The notes beneath the pieces are model-generated. The model worked only from the letters and a program-made list of their open reading frames with translations. It was not told the origin of the DNA and did not search any database. This document shows, in pieces, positions 1-8,308 of a stretch of DNA of 64,000 bases. The position numbers and the translations under genes were made by a program. Source of the DNA: Pseudomonas sp. R4-35-07 (GTDB taxonomy: Bacteria; Pseudomonadota; Gammaproteobacteria; Pseudomonadales; Pseudomonadaceae); the NCBI RefSeq assembly GCF_003852235.1, contig NZ_CP027732.1, positions 4,030,001 to 4,094,000 on the forward strand, written 5' to 3'. Each line of letters starts with the position of its first letter. The stretch's first letter is position 1.

Positions 1-554
1 GCCACGGCAATGCCGCTGCCCAGTTGCGAAGGGTCAGCCAGGTTGCCCATCACGTGGATCAGGCCCATTACCGCACCGATGATGCCAATGGTCGGCGCGT
101 AGCCGCCCATGCTTTCAAAGACTTTGGCCGCGTTGATGTCGCGGCTTTCCTGGGTGTAGAAATCCACCTCGAGGATGCTGCGGATCGCCTCCGGCTCGGC
201 GCCATCGACCAGCAGTTGCAGGCCTTTGCGGGCGTAGCTGTCGGGCTCGGCATCGGCAACGCTTTCCAGGCCCAGCAGGCCTTCCTTGCGGGCAGTGAGG
301 CTCCAGTTGACCACGCGGTCGATGCCGCCTGGCAAGTCGACCCGTGGCGGGAAAATGATCCATATCAGGATCTGCATGGCGCGCTTGAACGAGCTCACCG
401 GCGCCTGCAACAACGCCGCGCCCACGGTGCCGCCGATCACGATCAGCGCCGCCGGGCCGTTGGCCAGGGCGCCGAGGTGGCCGCCTTCGAGGTAGTTGCC
501 GCCGATAATGGCGACAAACGCCAGGGTGATGCCGATCAGGCTCAAGACATCCAT
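1..554 (-). CDS. motC: Flagellar motor stator protein MotC (MotA/ExbB family), C-terminus cut by window edge
   Basis: Proton-channel stator subunit of the inner membrane; in Pseudomonas MotC pairs with MotD as a second stator set beside MotAB. The visible 184 residues begin [13 protein letters not shown] and show two N-terminal membrane segments (about 2-21 and 33-50), then the long cytoplasmic loop that contacts FliG, and the start of a third membrane segment (YAPTIGIIGAVMGL). The reading frame is open to the window start, so the last membrane helix and tail are missing. The ATG overlaps the cheB stop by one base (TGATG), indicating translational coupling. Position after cheB is typical of Pseudomonas and decides MotC rather than MotA. 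Confidence 0.93.
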   Translation of the reverse strand, partial: MDVLSLIGITLAFVAIIGGNYLEGGHLGALANGPAALIVIGGTVGAALLQAPVSSFKRAMQILIWIIFPPRVDLPGGIDRVVNWSLTARKEGLLGLESVADAEPDSYARKGLQLLVDGAEPEAIRSILEVDFYTQESRDINAAKVFESMGGYAPTIGIIGAVMGLIHVMGNLADPSQLGSGIAV

Positions 555-1681
555 CAGAGGCAGGCCTCCACCAGATGCTTGCCAATGTCGTCCAGGCTGT
601 AGACCGCGTCGGCCAGGTCAGCCTTGACGATCGCCATGGGCATGCCGTAGATCACGCAACTGGCTTCGTCCTGGGCCCAGATTGAACTGCCGCCCTGCTT
701 GAGCAGGCGCGCGCCCTCACGGCCATCGGCGCCCATGCCGGTGAGCACCACCGCCAGAACTTTGTCACCGTAGGACTTGGCCGCCGAACCGAAGGTGATA
801 TCCACGCACGGCTTGTAGTTGAGGCGCTCGTCGCCCGGCAGGATTTTGATCGCGCCACGGCCATCCACCATCATCTGCTTGCCACCCGGGGCCAGCAGCG
901 CCAGGCCAGGGCGCAGGATGTCGCCATCCTCGGCTTCCTTGACGCTGATGCGGCACAGCTTGTCCAGGCGCTCGGCAAAGGCCTTGGTGAACGCAGCGGG
1001 CATGTGCTGCACCAGCACGATCGGCGCCGGGAAGTTGGCCGGCAGTTGGGTCAATACACGCTGCAAGGCCACCGGCCCGCCGGTGGACGTACCGATCGCC
1101 ACCAGTTTGTAGGCCTTGCGCTTGGGCGCGGGCGAATGGGCGCTGGGTGCAGCCGCGCGGGTAGGCGCTGTCGGCACGGGCCGAGCGACGGGTGCGGGCG
1201 CCGGGCGGCTGAACGATGATGTCGGCGCGGCCACGGGTGCAGGCGCAGGTGTCGGCGCGGGCGCGCTGAACAGACTGCGGCGGTTACTGCGCGAAATGCT
1301 GTGCACCTTCTCGCACAGCATCTGCTTGACCTTATCGGGGTTACGCGAGATGTCTTCGAAATTCTTCGGCAGGAAATCCACCGCGCCGGCATCCAGCGCA
1401 TCCAGGGTGACCCGGGCGCCTTCATGTGTCAGCGAGGAGAACATCAACACCGGTGTGGGGCAGCGTTGCATGATGTGACGCACGGCCGTGATGCCATCCA
1501 TCATCGGCATTTCGTAGTCCATGGTGATCACGTCCGGCTTCAACGCAATGGCTTGATCGATCGCCTCTTTGCCGTTGGTGGCCGTGCCGACTACCTGGAT
1601 CGTTGGATCGGCGGAAAGAATCTCCGAGACGCGGCGGCGGAAGAAACCCGAATCGTCCACCACCAGGACCTTGACTACCAT
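554..1681 (-). CDS. cheB: Chemotaxis protein-glutamate methylesterase / deamidase CheB
   Basis: Removes methyl groups from glutamates of chemoreceptors during adaptation; activated by phosphate from CheA. An N-terminal receiver domain carries the acidic pair D9-D10 and phospho-acceptor D55 ([11 protein letters not shown]). A Pro/Ala-rich linker of about 50 residues follows, then the methylesterase domain with the active-site serine in GTSTGGP, histidine in VQHMPAAFT and aspartate in MGADG. The ATG at 1681 is chosen because GGAG lies five bases upstream; a GTG two codons earlier would lie on top of that Shine-Dalgarno. It follows cheA by 48 bases and precedes motC. The 375-residue length is normal. 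Confidence 0.96.
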   Translation of the reverse strand: MVVKVLVVDDSGFFRRRVSEILSADPTIQVVGTATNGKEAIDQAIALKPDVITMDYEMPMMDGITAVRHIMQRCPTPVLMFSSLTHEGARVTLDALDAGAVDFLPKNFEDISRNPDKVKQMLCEKVHSISRSNRRSLFSAPAPTPAPAPVAAPTSSFSRPAPAPVARPVPTAPTRAAAPSAHSPAPKRKAYKLVAIGTSTGGPVALQRVLTQLPANFPAPIVLVQHMPAAFTKAFAERLDKLCRISVKEAEDGDILRPGLALLAPGGKQMMVDGRGAIKILPGDERLNYKPCVDITFGSAAKSYGDKVLAVVLTGMGADGREGARLLKQGGSSIWAQDEASCVIYGMPMAIVKADLADAVYSLDDIGKHLVEACL

Positions 1682-1729
1682 AAACACTCCGTTAGACGGG
1701 GCGGGCGCTACCGCCCTGCCCCGCCAGAA

Positions 1730-3943
1730 TCAAATACGCCGTGCGGCGTAACGCTTGAGCATGCTCGGAACATCGAGAATCAACGCGATGCGACCGTCAC
1801 CGGTGATGGTCGCGCCGGACATGCCGGGGGTCCCCTGCAGCATTTTGCCCAACGGCTTGATGACCACTTCTTCCTGGCCCACCAGTTGGTCGACCACAAA
1901 GCCGATGCGTTGGGTGCCCACCGACAGAATCACCACATGGCCTTCGCGCTGTTCTTCATGCTTGGCCGATGCCACCAGCCAGCGCTTGAGGTAGAACAGC
2001 GGCAGGGCCTTGTCACGCACGATCACCACTTCCTGGCCGTCCACCACGTTGGTGCGCGACAGGTCGAGGTGGAAGATCTCGTTGACGTTGACCAGCGGGA
2101 AGGCGAAGGCCTGGTTGCCCAGCATCACCATCAGGGTTGGCATGATCGCCAGGGTCAACGGCACCTTGATGACGATCTTCGAGCCCTGGCCCTTGGTCGA
2201 GTAGATATTGATCGAGCCATTGAGCTGGCTGATCTTGGTCTTCACCACGTCCATGCCGACGCCACGGCCGGACACGTCGGAGATCTCGGTCTTGGTCGAG
2301 AAGCCGGGGGCGAAGATCAGGTTGTAGCATTCGGTGTCGGTGAGGCGATCGGCGGCATCCTTGTCCATCACACCGCGCTTGACCGCGATATTGCGCAGAA
2401 TCGCCGGGTCCATGCCTTTGCCGTCATCGGTGATCGACAGCAGGATATGGTCGCCCTCTTGTTCCGCCGCCAGGATCACCTTGCCGCCCCGCGATTTGCC
2501 CGAGGCTTCGCGTTCTTCCGGGGTTTCCACGCCGTGGTCGACGGCGTTGCGCACCAAGTGGACCAGCGGGTCGGCCAGGGCCTCGACGAGGTTCTTGTCG
2601 AGGTCGGTTTCTTCGCCCACCAGTTCCAGGTTGATTTCTTTCTTGAGCTGGCGCGCCAGGTCGCGCACCAGGCGCGGGAAACGGCCGAAGACTTTCTTGA
2701 TCGGCTGCATCCGCGTTTTCATCACGGCGGTTTGCAGGTCGGCGGTGACCACATCGAGGTTCGACACGGCCTTCTGCATGGCTTCATCGCCACTGTTCAG
2801 GCCCAGGCGCACCAGGCGGTTACGCACCAGCACCAGCTCGCCGACCATGTTCATGATGTCGTCCAGGCGCGCAGTGTCTACGCGCACCGTGGTTTCGGCT
2901 TCAGTGGCAGGTTTATCGGCAACCGGCGCAGCGGCAGGACGCGCCGGAGCTGGCGCGGCAGCCGGTGCAGGCGCTGGCTTGGCGACCGGCGCTGCGGCTT
3001 TGGCGGCGGCAACCGGTGCGGCTGTAGCGACCGCTGCGGCGGCGGCCGGAGCCGGGGCCACTTCGGTGAACTTGCCTTTGCCGTGCAACTCGTCCAGCAA
3101 GGCTTCGAACTCGTTATCAGAAATCAGCCCGTCACCGGCAGGTGCTGCGCTGGCCGCCGGAGCGACGGCGGCAGTGGCAGCGACCTGCGGCAAGGCTTCG
3201 GCGACGAACGTGCCTTTGCCGTGCAGTTGGTCGAGCAGCGCCTCGAATTCGTCGTCGGTAATATCGGTACTGGCGTTAGCCGCCGGTGCCGGTGCCGCTG
3301 GCGCAGCCGCCGGTGCCACGGCGTCGGCCGCGAACTGGCCTTTGCCATGCAACTGGTCGAGCAGGGATTCAAATTCTGCGTCGGTAATGTCTTCGCTGGT
3401 CGGCGTGGCAACCGGCGCCGTTGCAGCCGGTGCTTCAGCCTCGGCCTTGACCGCATTGAGCGAGTCGAGCAGTTGCTCGAACTCGCTGTCGGTCACATCC
3501 GCCTCGGCTTCCACCACCGGCTCAGGCTCGGCTTGCACAGCCGGTGCTTGCGCAGCCGGTTCGGCCAGGCGCGCCAGGGCGGCCAGCAGTTCCGGAGTGG
3601 CGGCGGTGACCGGTGCACGTTCACGCACCTGGCTGAACATGGCGTTGACCGCATCCAGTGCTTCGAGAATCACGTCCATTAATTCCGAGTCAACCTGACG
3701 CTCACCCTTGCGCAGGATGTCGAACACGTTCTCGGCGATGTGACAGCACTCCACCAGCTCATGGAGCTGGAGGAAGCCGGCGCCCCCTTTTACAGTGTGA
3801 AAACCGCGAAAAATTGCATTGAGCAGGTTCGCATCATCCGGACGGCTTTCCAGCTCGACCAGTTGTTCGGACAGTTGCTCTAAAATTTCGCCGGCCTCTA
3901 CAAGGAAATCCTGAAGGATTTCTTCATCGGCGCCGAAGCTCAT
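1730..3943 (-). CDS. cheA: Chemotaxis histidine kinase CheA with four FliM-like acidic repeats
   Basis: Autophosphorylating kinase of the receptor array; passes phosphate to CheY and CheB. Domains: HPt/P1 with H49 (GFHTVKGGAGF), a low-complexity Ala/Pro region about residues 110-350, P3 dimerisation helix from about 350, ATP-binding P4 (N box RNAVDHG, G1 DDGKGMD, G2 GRGVGMD), and CheW-like P5 to residue 737. The usual globular P2 domain is not recognisable. Its place holds four copies of a motif with core [DS]-E-F-E-x-L-L-D (residues about 149-163, 185-203, 227-246, 273-292), the last three ending in HGKGxF. It lies 11 bases after cheZ in one operon. Identity is certain; the role of the repeats is discussed under findings. 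Confidence 0.97.
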   Translation of the reverse strand: MSFGADEEILQDFLVEAGEILEQLSEQLVELESRPDDANLLNAIFRGFHTVKGGAGFLQLHELVECCHIAENVFDILRKGERQVDSELMDVILEALDAVNAMFSQVRERAPVTAATPELLAALARLAEPAAQAPAVQAEPEPVVEAEADVTDSEFEQLLDSLNAVKAEAEAPAATAPVATPTSEDITDAEFESLLDQLHGKGQFAADAVAPAAAPAAPAPAANASTDITDDEFEALLDQLHGKGTFVAEALPQVAATAAVAPAASAAPAGDGLISDNEFEALLDELHGKGKFTEVAPAPAAAAAVATAAPVAAAKAAAPVAKPAPAPAAAPAPARPAAAPVADKPATEAETTVRVDTARLDDIMNMVGELVLVRNRLVRLGLNSGDEAMQKAVSNLDVVTADLQTAVMKTRMQPIKKVFGRFPRLVRDLARQLKKEINLELVGEETDLDKNLVEALADPLVHLVRNAVDHGVETPEEREASGKSRGGKVILAAEQEGDHILLSITDDGKGMDPAILRNIAVKRGVMDKDAADRLTDTECYNLIFAPGFSTKTEISDVSGRGVGMDVVKTKISQLNGSINIYSTKGQGSKIVIKVPLTLAIMPTLMVMLGNQAFAFPLVNVNEIFHLDLSRTNVVDGQEVVIVRDKALPLFYLKRWLVASAKHEEQREGHVVILSVGTQRIGFVVDQLVGQEEVVIKPLGKMLQGTPGMSGATITGDGRIALILDVPSMLKRYAARRI
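3068..3499 (-). repeat. Four-copy peptide-coding repeat inside cheA
   Basis: Four in-frame repeats coding for an acidic amphipathic peptide, separated by 20-30 residue Ala/Pro linkers. Copies two to four share the core EFE-x-LLD-x-LHGKG and differ at few positions; the first copy (DSEFEQLLDSL) is the most diverged and lacks the HGKG tail. The resemblance to CheY-binding peptides of FliM and CheZ is seen directly in the translations. Confidence 0.85.
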
Positions 3944-3954
3944 GTGGGTGCTCC

Positions 3955-4743
3955 TTAGAAGCCTAAACTGGACAGCAAATCGTCTACGTCATCTTGACCG
4001 GATACGACGTCTTCACGTTTATCGGCATGAATCTGCGGACCTTCACCCTTGGCGAGGTGTTTTTGTGGATCTTTTTCCGAGAGGATCGCTTCGCGGTCAT
4101 GTTCGATGCCGGCAAAACGGTCGACCTGGCCGGCCATCAGCACCAGTTTGAGCAGGTTGCTTTCCACTTCGGTGACCAGTTGGGTCACACGCTTGATCAC
4201 TTGACCGGTGAGGTCCTGGTAATCCTGGGCAAGCAGAATGTCGTTGAGGTTGCCGGCCACCGTGCGGTTTTCCTGTTCGCTGCGCGACAGAAAACCGTCG
4301 ACCCGACGCGCCAGTTCACGGAACTCTTCAGCCCCCACTTCGCGGCGCATGAAGCGGCCCCAGTCAACGCTCAAGGCCTGGGCTTCATTGGCCATGCCAT
4401 TGACCAGAGGCGTGGCGTTTTCCACCAGGTCCATGGTGCGGTTGGCCGCTGCCTCGGTCAGCCTGACCACATAGGACAGGCGTTCGGTGGCATCGGTGAT
4501 CTGGGAAATTTCTTCGGCCTGGGGCATACGCGGGTCAATCTGGAAATTGACGATCGCACTGTGCAGCTCACGCGTGAGCTTGCCCACTTCCTGGTACAGG
4601 CCGCGGTCACGGGTCTGGTTAAGCTCATGGATCAACTGCACCGCATCGCCGAACTGGCCCTTTTCAAGGCATTCGACCAACTGGTGAGCATGTTTTTTCA
4701 GGGTCGACTCAAAATCGCCCTGTGACGTTTCGTTATGGTCCAT
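3955..4743 (-). CDS. cheZ: Protein phosphatase CheZ
   Basis: Dephosphorylates CheY-P and so ends the tumble or reversal signal. The 262-residue, mostly helical protein contains DYQDLTGQVIKR, which matches the conserved segment with the catalytic glutamine of enteric CheZ, and ends in QDDVDDLLSSLGF, the C-terminal helix that in enteric CheZ docks onto CheY. It is longer than the E. coli protein (214 residues), as is usual in pseudomonads. It lies 18 bases after cheY and 11 bases before cheA, so the three genes are probably co-transcribed. Confidence 0.96.
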   Translation of the reverse strand: MDHNETSQGDFESTLKKHAHQLVECLEKGQFGDAVQLIHELNQTRDRGLYQEVGKLTRELHSAIVNFQIDPRMPQAEEISQITDATERLSYVVRLTEAAANRTMDLVENATPLVNGMANEAQALSVDWGRFMRREVGAEEFRELARRVDGFLSRSEQENRTVAGNLNDILLAQDYQDLTGQVIKRVTQLVTEVESNLLKLVLMAGQVDRFAGIEHDREAILSEKDPQKHLAKGEGPQIHADKREDVVSGQDDVDDLLSSLGF

Positions 4744-4761
4744 AGCTCCCCCGTGGCAGCA

Positions 4762-5136
4762 TCAATGGCCGATGCGTTCGAAGATTTTTTCGATCTTCTC
4801 TTTCAAGGCCAATGCTGTGAATGGCTTGACCACATAGCCGTTTACCCCGGCTTGGGCGGCTTCGATGATCTGTTCACGCTTGGCTTCGGCGGTCACCATC
4901 AACACCGGCAGGCTGCGCAGTTTTTCATCGGCGCGCACATGGCGCAGCAAGTCGATACCGGTCATGCCGGGCATGTTCCAGTCGGTTACCAGAAAGTCGA
5001 TGCTCCCGCTGTTGAGGATCGGAATCGCCGTAATGCCGTCATCCGCCTCGACCGTGTTAGTGAACCCAAGGTCACGCAACAGGTTTTTTATGATCCGCCG
5101 CATCGTTGAGAAGTCATCAACGATGAGGATTTTCAT
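4762..5136 (-). CDS. cheY: Chemotaxis response regulator CheY
   Basis: Single-domain receiver that, phosphorylated by CheA, binds FliM and FliN at the motor switch. MKILIVDD starts the protein; D52 in TDWNMPG is the acceptor, with the conserved Thr (MVTAEAK) and Lys (VVKPF). The 124-residue length equals the Pseudomonas norm. The start is uncertain: the strong GGAGG at 5157-5153 is too far from this ATG but ideally placed for an in-frame TTG at 5148, which would add four residues. First gene of the che operon, 167 bases downstream of fliA. Confidence 0.96.
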   Translation of the reverse strand: MKILIVDDFSTMRRIIKNLLRDLGFTNTVEADDGITAIPILNSGSIDFLVTDWNMPGMTGIDLLRHVRADEKLRSLPVLMVTAEAKREQIIEAAQAGVNGYVVKPFTALALKEKIEKIFERIGH

Positions 5137-5250
5137 GTTCTTGTCCAATTCGACCTCCAAGCAGTCTTAAACGCGCCCAGCACCTGGACGCGCCACTTCA
5201 ATCAACAGGCGTTACACAAAAAGGACTGCCCAGGGCACCACGGAGCGAAC

Positions 5251-5274
5251 CCGCGAAGGCCGAAACCTTCGCGG
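5251..5274. other. GC-rich hairpin between fliA and cheY
   Basis: A perfect 9-bp stem (CCGCGAAGG with its complement) around a six-base loop lies in the 167-base gap. It lacks an adjacent T-run on the minus strand (the nearest T5 is about 40 bases further on), so it is not a standard intrinsic terminator; it may attenuate fliA read-through into cheY or stabilise the fliA 3' end. Confidence 0.5.
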
Positions 5275-5303
5275 TAGCGTCTGCAGTGTCCCCACACTGC
5301 CTG

Positions 5304-6044
5304 TCAGCGCGCGCGCCACTCTCCCAACCGCCCCCGCAAGCGGGCCGCGCACTGGCTATGCAACTGGCTGACACGCGATTCGCTGACCCCCAGGACCTCA
5401 CCGATTTCCTTGAGGTTCAGCTCCTCGTCGTAGTACAGCGCCAACACCAGGCGCTCGCGCTCCGGCAAATTGGCAATGGCCTCCGCCAGCGCTCCCTGAA
5501 AACGTTCATCTTCCAGATCGCGCGACGGTTCCATATGCGCGCTCGCGCCGTCCTCGTGCAGCCCTTCGTGTTCGCCGTCCTGCAACAGGTCGTCGAAACT
5601 GAACAGGCGGCTGCCCAAGGTATCGTTCAAAATCCCGTAATAATCGTCGAGACTCAATTGGAGTTCGGCCGCAACTTCATGATCTTTAGCGTCACGACCG
5701 GTTTTTGCTTCAATTGCACGAATTGCGTCACTGACCATGCGCGTATTGCGGTGTACTGAACGCGGCGCCCAATCCCCTTTACGCACTTCATCGAGCATCG
5801 CGCCACGGATACGGATACCCGCATACGTCTCGAAACTCGCCCCTTTGCTCGCGTCGTATTTGGTCGACACTTCGAGCAGGCCGATCATCCCGGCCTGGAT
5901 CAGGTCTTCCACCTGCACGCTGGCAGGCAAGCGCGCCAACAGGTGATAGGCAATGCGCTTGACCAGCGGCGCATAGCGCTCGATCAACTCGCCCTGGCTG
6001 TCACGGGCCGACTTTTTGTAAAGGTTGTAGCCGCTGGATGTCAT
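5304..6044 (-). CDS. fliA: Flagellar sigma factor sigma-28 (FliA)
   Basis: Directs RNA polymerase to late flagellar and chemotaxis promoters and is held by FlgM until the hook is complete. The 246-residue product starts MTSSGYNLYKKSARD and has region 2 (ERYAPLVKRIAYHLLARLP, QVEDLIQAGMIGLLE) and region 4 (LNLKEIGEVLGVSESRVSQ). An upstream in-frame extension exists, but the ATG at 6044 overlaps the fleN stop as ATGA, the usual coupled arrangement, so it is preferred. It ends the flhA-flhF-fleN-fliA run. Confidence 0.97.
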   Translation of the reverse strand: MTSSGYNLYKKSARDSQGELIERYAPLVKRIAYHLLARLPASVQVEDLIQAGMIGLLEVSTKYDASKGASFETYAGIRIRGAMLDEVRKGDWAPRSVHRNTRMVSDAIRAIEAKTGRDAKDHEVAAELQLSLDDYYGILNDTLGSRLFSFDDLLQDGEHEGLHEDGASAHMEPSRDLEDERFQGALAEAIANLPERERLVLALYYDEELNLKEIGEVLGVSESRVSQLHSQCAARLRGRLGEWRAR

Positions 6045-6874
6045 AGCACAGGTCCCGCGCTCGTCTGATGCACCAATCGTTCGACAAAAAACTCCAGATG
6101 CCCCCGAGGGTTGGCAGGCAACGGCCAGGTATCGACCTTCTGGGCTATCGCCTTGAACGCCAGTGCGCACTTGGAACGAGGGAACGCTTCGTAGACCGCA
6201 CGCTGCTTTTGCACGGCCTTGCGCACACACTCGTCATAGGGAACTGCGCCAACGTATTGTAAGGCGACATCGAGGAAACGATCCGTGACCTTGGTCAACT
6301 TGGCGAACAGGTTGCGCCCTTCCTGCGGACTCTGGGCCATGTTGGCCAGCACGCGGAAGCGGTTCATGCCGTAGTCACGGTTAAGCAGTTTGATCAGGGC
6401 GTAGGCGTCAGTGATCGAAGTGGGTTCGTCGCAGACCACCAGCAGCACTTCTTGCGCGGCGCGTACGAAGCTGACCACCGACTCGCCGATCCCGGCGGCG
6501 GTGTCGATCACCAGCACGTCGAGGTTGTCGCCGATATCGCTGAAGGCCTGGATCAGGCCGGCATGCTGCGCCGGGCTCAGGTGCACCATGCTCTGGGTGC
6601 CCGAGGCGGCCGGCACGATGCGGATACCACCGGGGCCCTGGAGCAGCACATCGCGCAGCTCACAGCGGCCTTCGATCACATCGGCGAGCGTGTGTTTGGG
6701 TGTCAGCCCCAGCAGAACGTCCACGTTCGCCAGGCCCAGGTCAGCATCCAGCAGCATGACGCGACGGCCAAGCTCTGCCAGGGCCAGGGACAAATTCACT
6801 GACACGTTAGTTTTGCCGACGCCACCTTTGCCGCCGGTCACCGCGATCACCTGTACGGGATGCATGCTGCCCAT
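6041..6874 (-). CDS. fleN: Flagellar number regulator FleN (MinD/ParA-like ATPase)
   Basis: Antagonist of FleQ that restricts flagellar number in Pseudomonas; also called FlhG. The 277-residue protein has the deviant Walker A motif KGGVGKT at residues 16-22, a switch region with DADLGLANVD, and VIDTAAG. C-terminal residues about 255-272 are amphipathic, as in membrane-targeting helices of MinD relatives. It lies between flhF (105-base gap) and fliA (4-base overlap). FlhF places and FleN counts the polar flagellum, so adjacency is functional. Confidence 0.96.
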   Translation of the reverse strand: MGSMHPVQVIAVTGGKGGVGKTNVSVNLSLALAELGRRVMLLDADLGLANVDVLLGLTPKHTLADVIEGRCELRDVLLQGPGGIRIVPAASGTQSMVHLSPAQHAGLIQAFSDIGDNLDVLVIDTAAGIGESVVSFVRAAQEVLLVVCDEPTSITDAYALIKLLNRDYGMNRFRVLANMAQSPQEGRNLFAKLTKVTDRFLDVALQYVGAVPYDECVRKAVQKQRAVYEAFPRSKCALAFKAIAQKVDTWPLPANPRGHLEFFVERLVHQTSAGPVL

Positions 6875-6979
6875 TTTATTTCTTTACCTTGTCTTGCTTA
6901 GACGCAGGCTACATGGCTTGGTCGCGTGTATCGCTTGCAGACCATCGATGTAGGTACATTTCACGGTGTTCATCCTGCC

Positions 6980-8296
6980 TTATCCCACCCGCTTTGCCGG
7001 GTTGTGATAAAGGTCGGCGAACATATCGGCCATCGCTTCCTCGCTAGGCTCGTCTTGCATTTGCACACTGACAGCACGGCTGACCAACTGATGACGGCGC
7101 GGCAGATGCAAATCATCCGGGATCCGCGGCCCGTCGGTCAGGTAGGCGACCGGTAATTCATGACTGATCGCCAGGCTCAGCACTTCGCCGAGGCTGGCGG
7201 TTTCATCCAGTTTGGTCAGGATGCAACCGGCCAGGCCGCAGCGTTTATAGCTGTGATAGGCAGCGGTAAGAACCTGTTTCTGGCTGGTGGTTGCAAGCAC
7301 CAGGTAATTTTTCGACTTGATGCCGCGTCCGGCCAGGCTTTCAAGCTGCATGCGCAGGGCCGGGTCGCTGGCTTGCAGGCCGGCGGTATCGATCAACACC
7401 ACGCGCTTGCGCAGCAGCGGGTCAAGGGCATTGGCCAGGGACTGGCCCGGGTCGACATGGGTCACCGGCACATTGAGGATACGGCCCAGGGTCTTGAGCT
7501 GTTCCTGGGCGCCGATGCGGTAGCTGTCCATGCTCACCAGCGCGATATTCGACGCGCCGTACTTGAGCACATAACGCGCGGCCAGCTTGGCCAGGGTGGT
7601 GGTCTTGCCCATGCCGGCAGGGCCGACCATGGCGATCACACCGCCCTCTTCCAGGGGTTCGATTTCCGGGGTGGCGATCATCCGCGCCAGGTGCGCCAGC
7701 AGCATGCGCCAGGCTTGGCGCGGCTCTTCGACTTCGGCGGTCAGCGCCAGCAGGTCGCGGGACAACGGCCCGGACAGGCCGATGCGCTGCAGCCGGCGCC
7801 ACAGGTTGGCTTGTTGCGGCTTGCTGCCTTGCAGTTGGCTCCAGGCCAGCGAGCCCAGTTGCACTTCGAGCAGCTCGCGCAGGCCGTTGAGTTCAAAGCG
7901 CATCGAATCGAACACACGCTGGTCGACTGCGGCGGCCGGGGCTGGCGCTGCAGGACGTGGCGGCTCGACAAACGTAGGTTCCACCAGCGGCTCGGCGGCG
8001 GTCAGTGGCAGGCCGGCGAACAATTGGCGGTTGGTGGTGGCGTCGCTATCACCGCGCATGCTCAGTTCGGCCTGGGCCGAGACAATGCGCGAAGCGGTCT
8101 TGCGCAGCTCGTCTTCGAGCTCCATGTTCGGCACACGCGGAGCCAGGGCCTGGGGCGTGTAATCCAGGGCGGCCGTCAGCTCGACACCGCCGGCAATACG
8201 ACGGTTACCGATAATCGCGGCATCGGCGCCCAGCTCATCGCGGACCAACTTCATGGCCTGACGCATATCGGCGGCGAAAAAACGCTTCACTTGCAT
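6980..8296 (-). CDS. flhF: Polar flagellum placement GTPase FlhF
   Basis: SRP-family GTPase that recruits early flagellar parts to the cell pole. The N-terminal B region begins MQVKRFFAADMRQAM and continues through a Pro/Ala-rich linker (about 100-125); the NG domain has the P-loop at residues 225-234 (GPAGMGKTTT), switch regions, and DTAG. It ends before fleN with a 105-base gap and starts 12 bases after the flhA stop. Length 438 residues, within the Pseudomonas range. Confidence 0.96.
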   Translation of the reverse strand: MQVKRFFAADMRQAMKLVRDELGADAAIIGNRRIAGGVELTAALDYTPQALAPRVPNMELEDELRKTASRIVSAQAELSMRGDSDATTNRQLFAGLPLTAAEPLVEPTFVEPPRPAAPAPAAAVDQRVFDSMRFELNGLRELLEVQLGSLAWSQLQGSKPQQANLWRRLQRIGLSGPLSRDLLALTAEVEEPRQAWRMLLAHLARMIATPEIEPLEEGGVIAMVGPAGMGKTTTLAKLAARYVLKYGASNIALVSMDSYRIGAQEQLKTLGRILNVPVTHVDPGQSLANALDPLLRKRVVLIDTAGLQASDPALRMQLESLAGRGIKSKNYLVLATTSQKQVLTAAYHSYKRCGLAGCILTKLDETASLGEVLSLAISHELPVAYLTDGPRIPDDLHLPRRHQLVSRAVSVQMQDEPSEEAMADMFADLYHNPAKRVG

Positions 8297-8308
8297 AACC
8301 CACTACCC

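Noticed and set aside
3068..3499. CRISPR-like or tandem DNA repeat in cheA.
   Set aside because: The repeats are in frame, unequal in spacing and conserved at protein level, so they are coding repeats.
1301..3682. A 793-codon open frame on the plus strand opposite cheA/cheB.
   Set aside because: It is antisense to two certain genes, has His/Gln-rich composition typical of GC-driven shadow frames, and no recognisable domain. The same applies to long plus-strand frames at 15431-16894, 24401-26359 and 38468-40456.
5198..5401. A 67-codon minus-strand frame between cheY and fliA.
   Set aside because: It overlaps the fliA 3' end, has no Shine-Dalgarno and no family resemblance.
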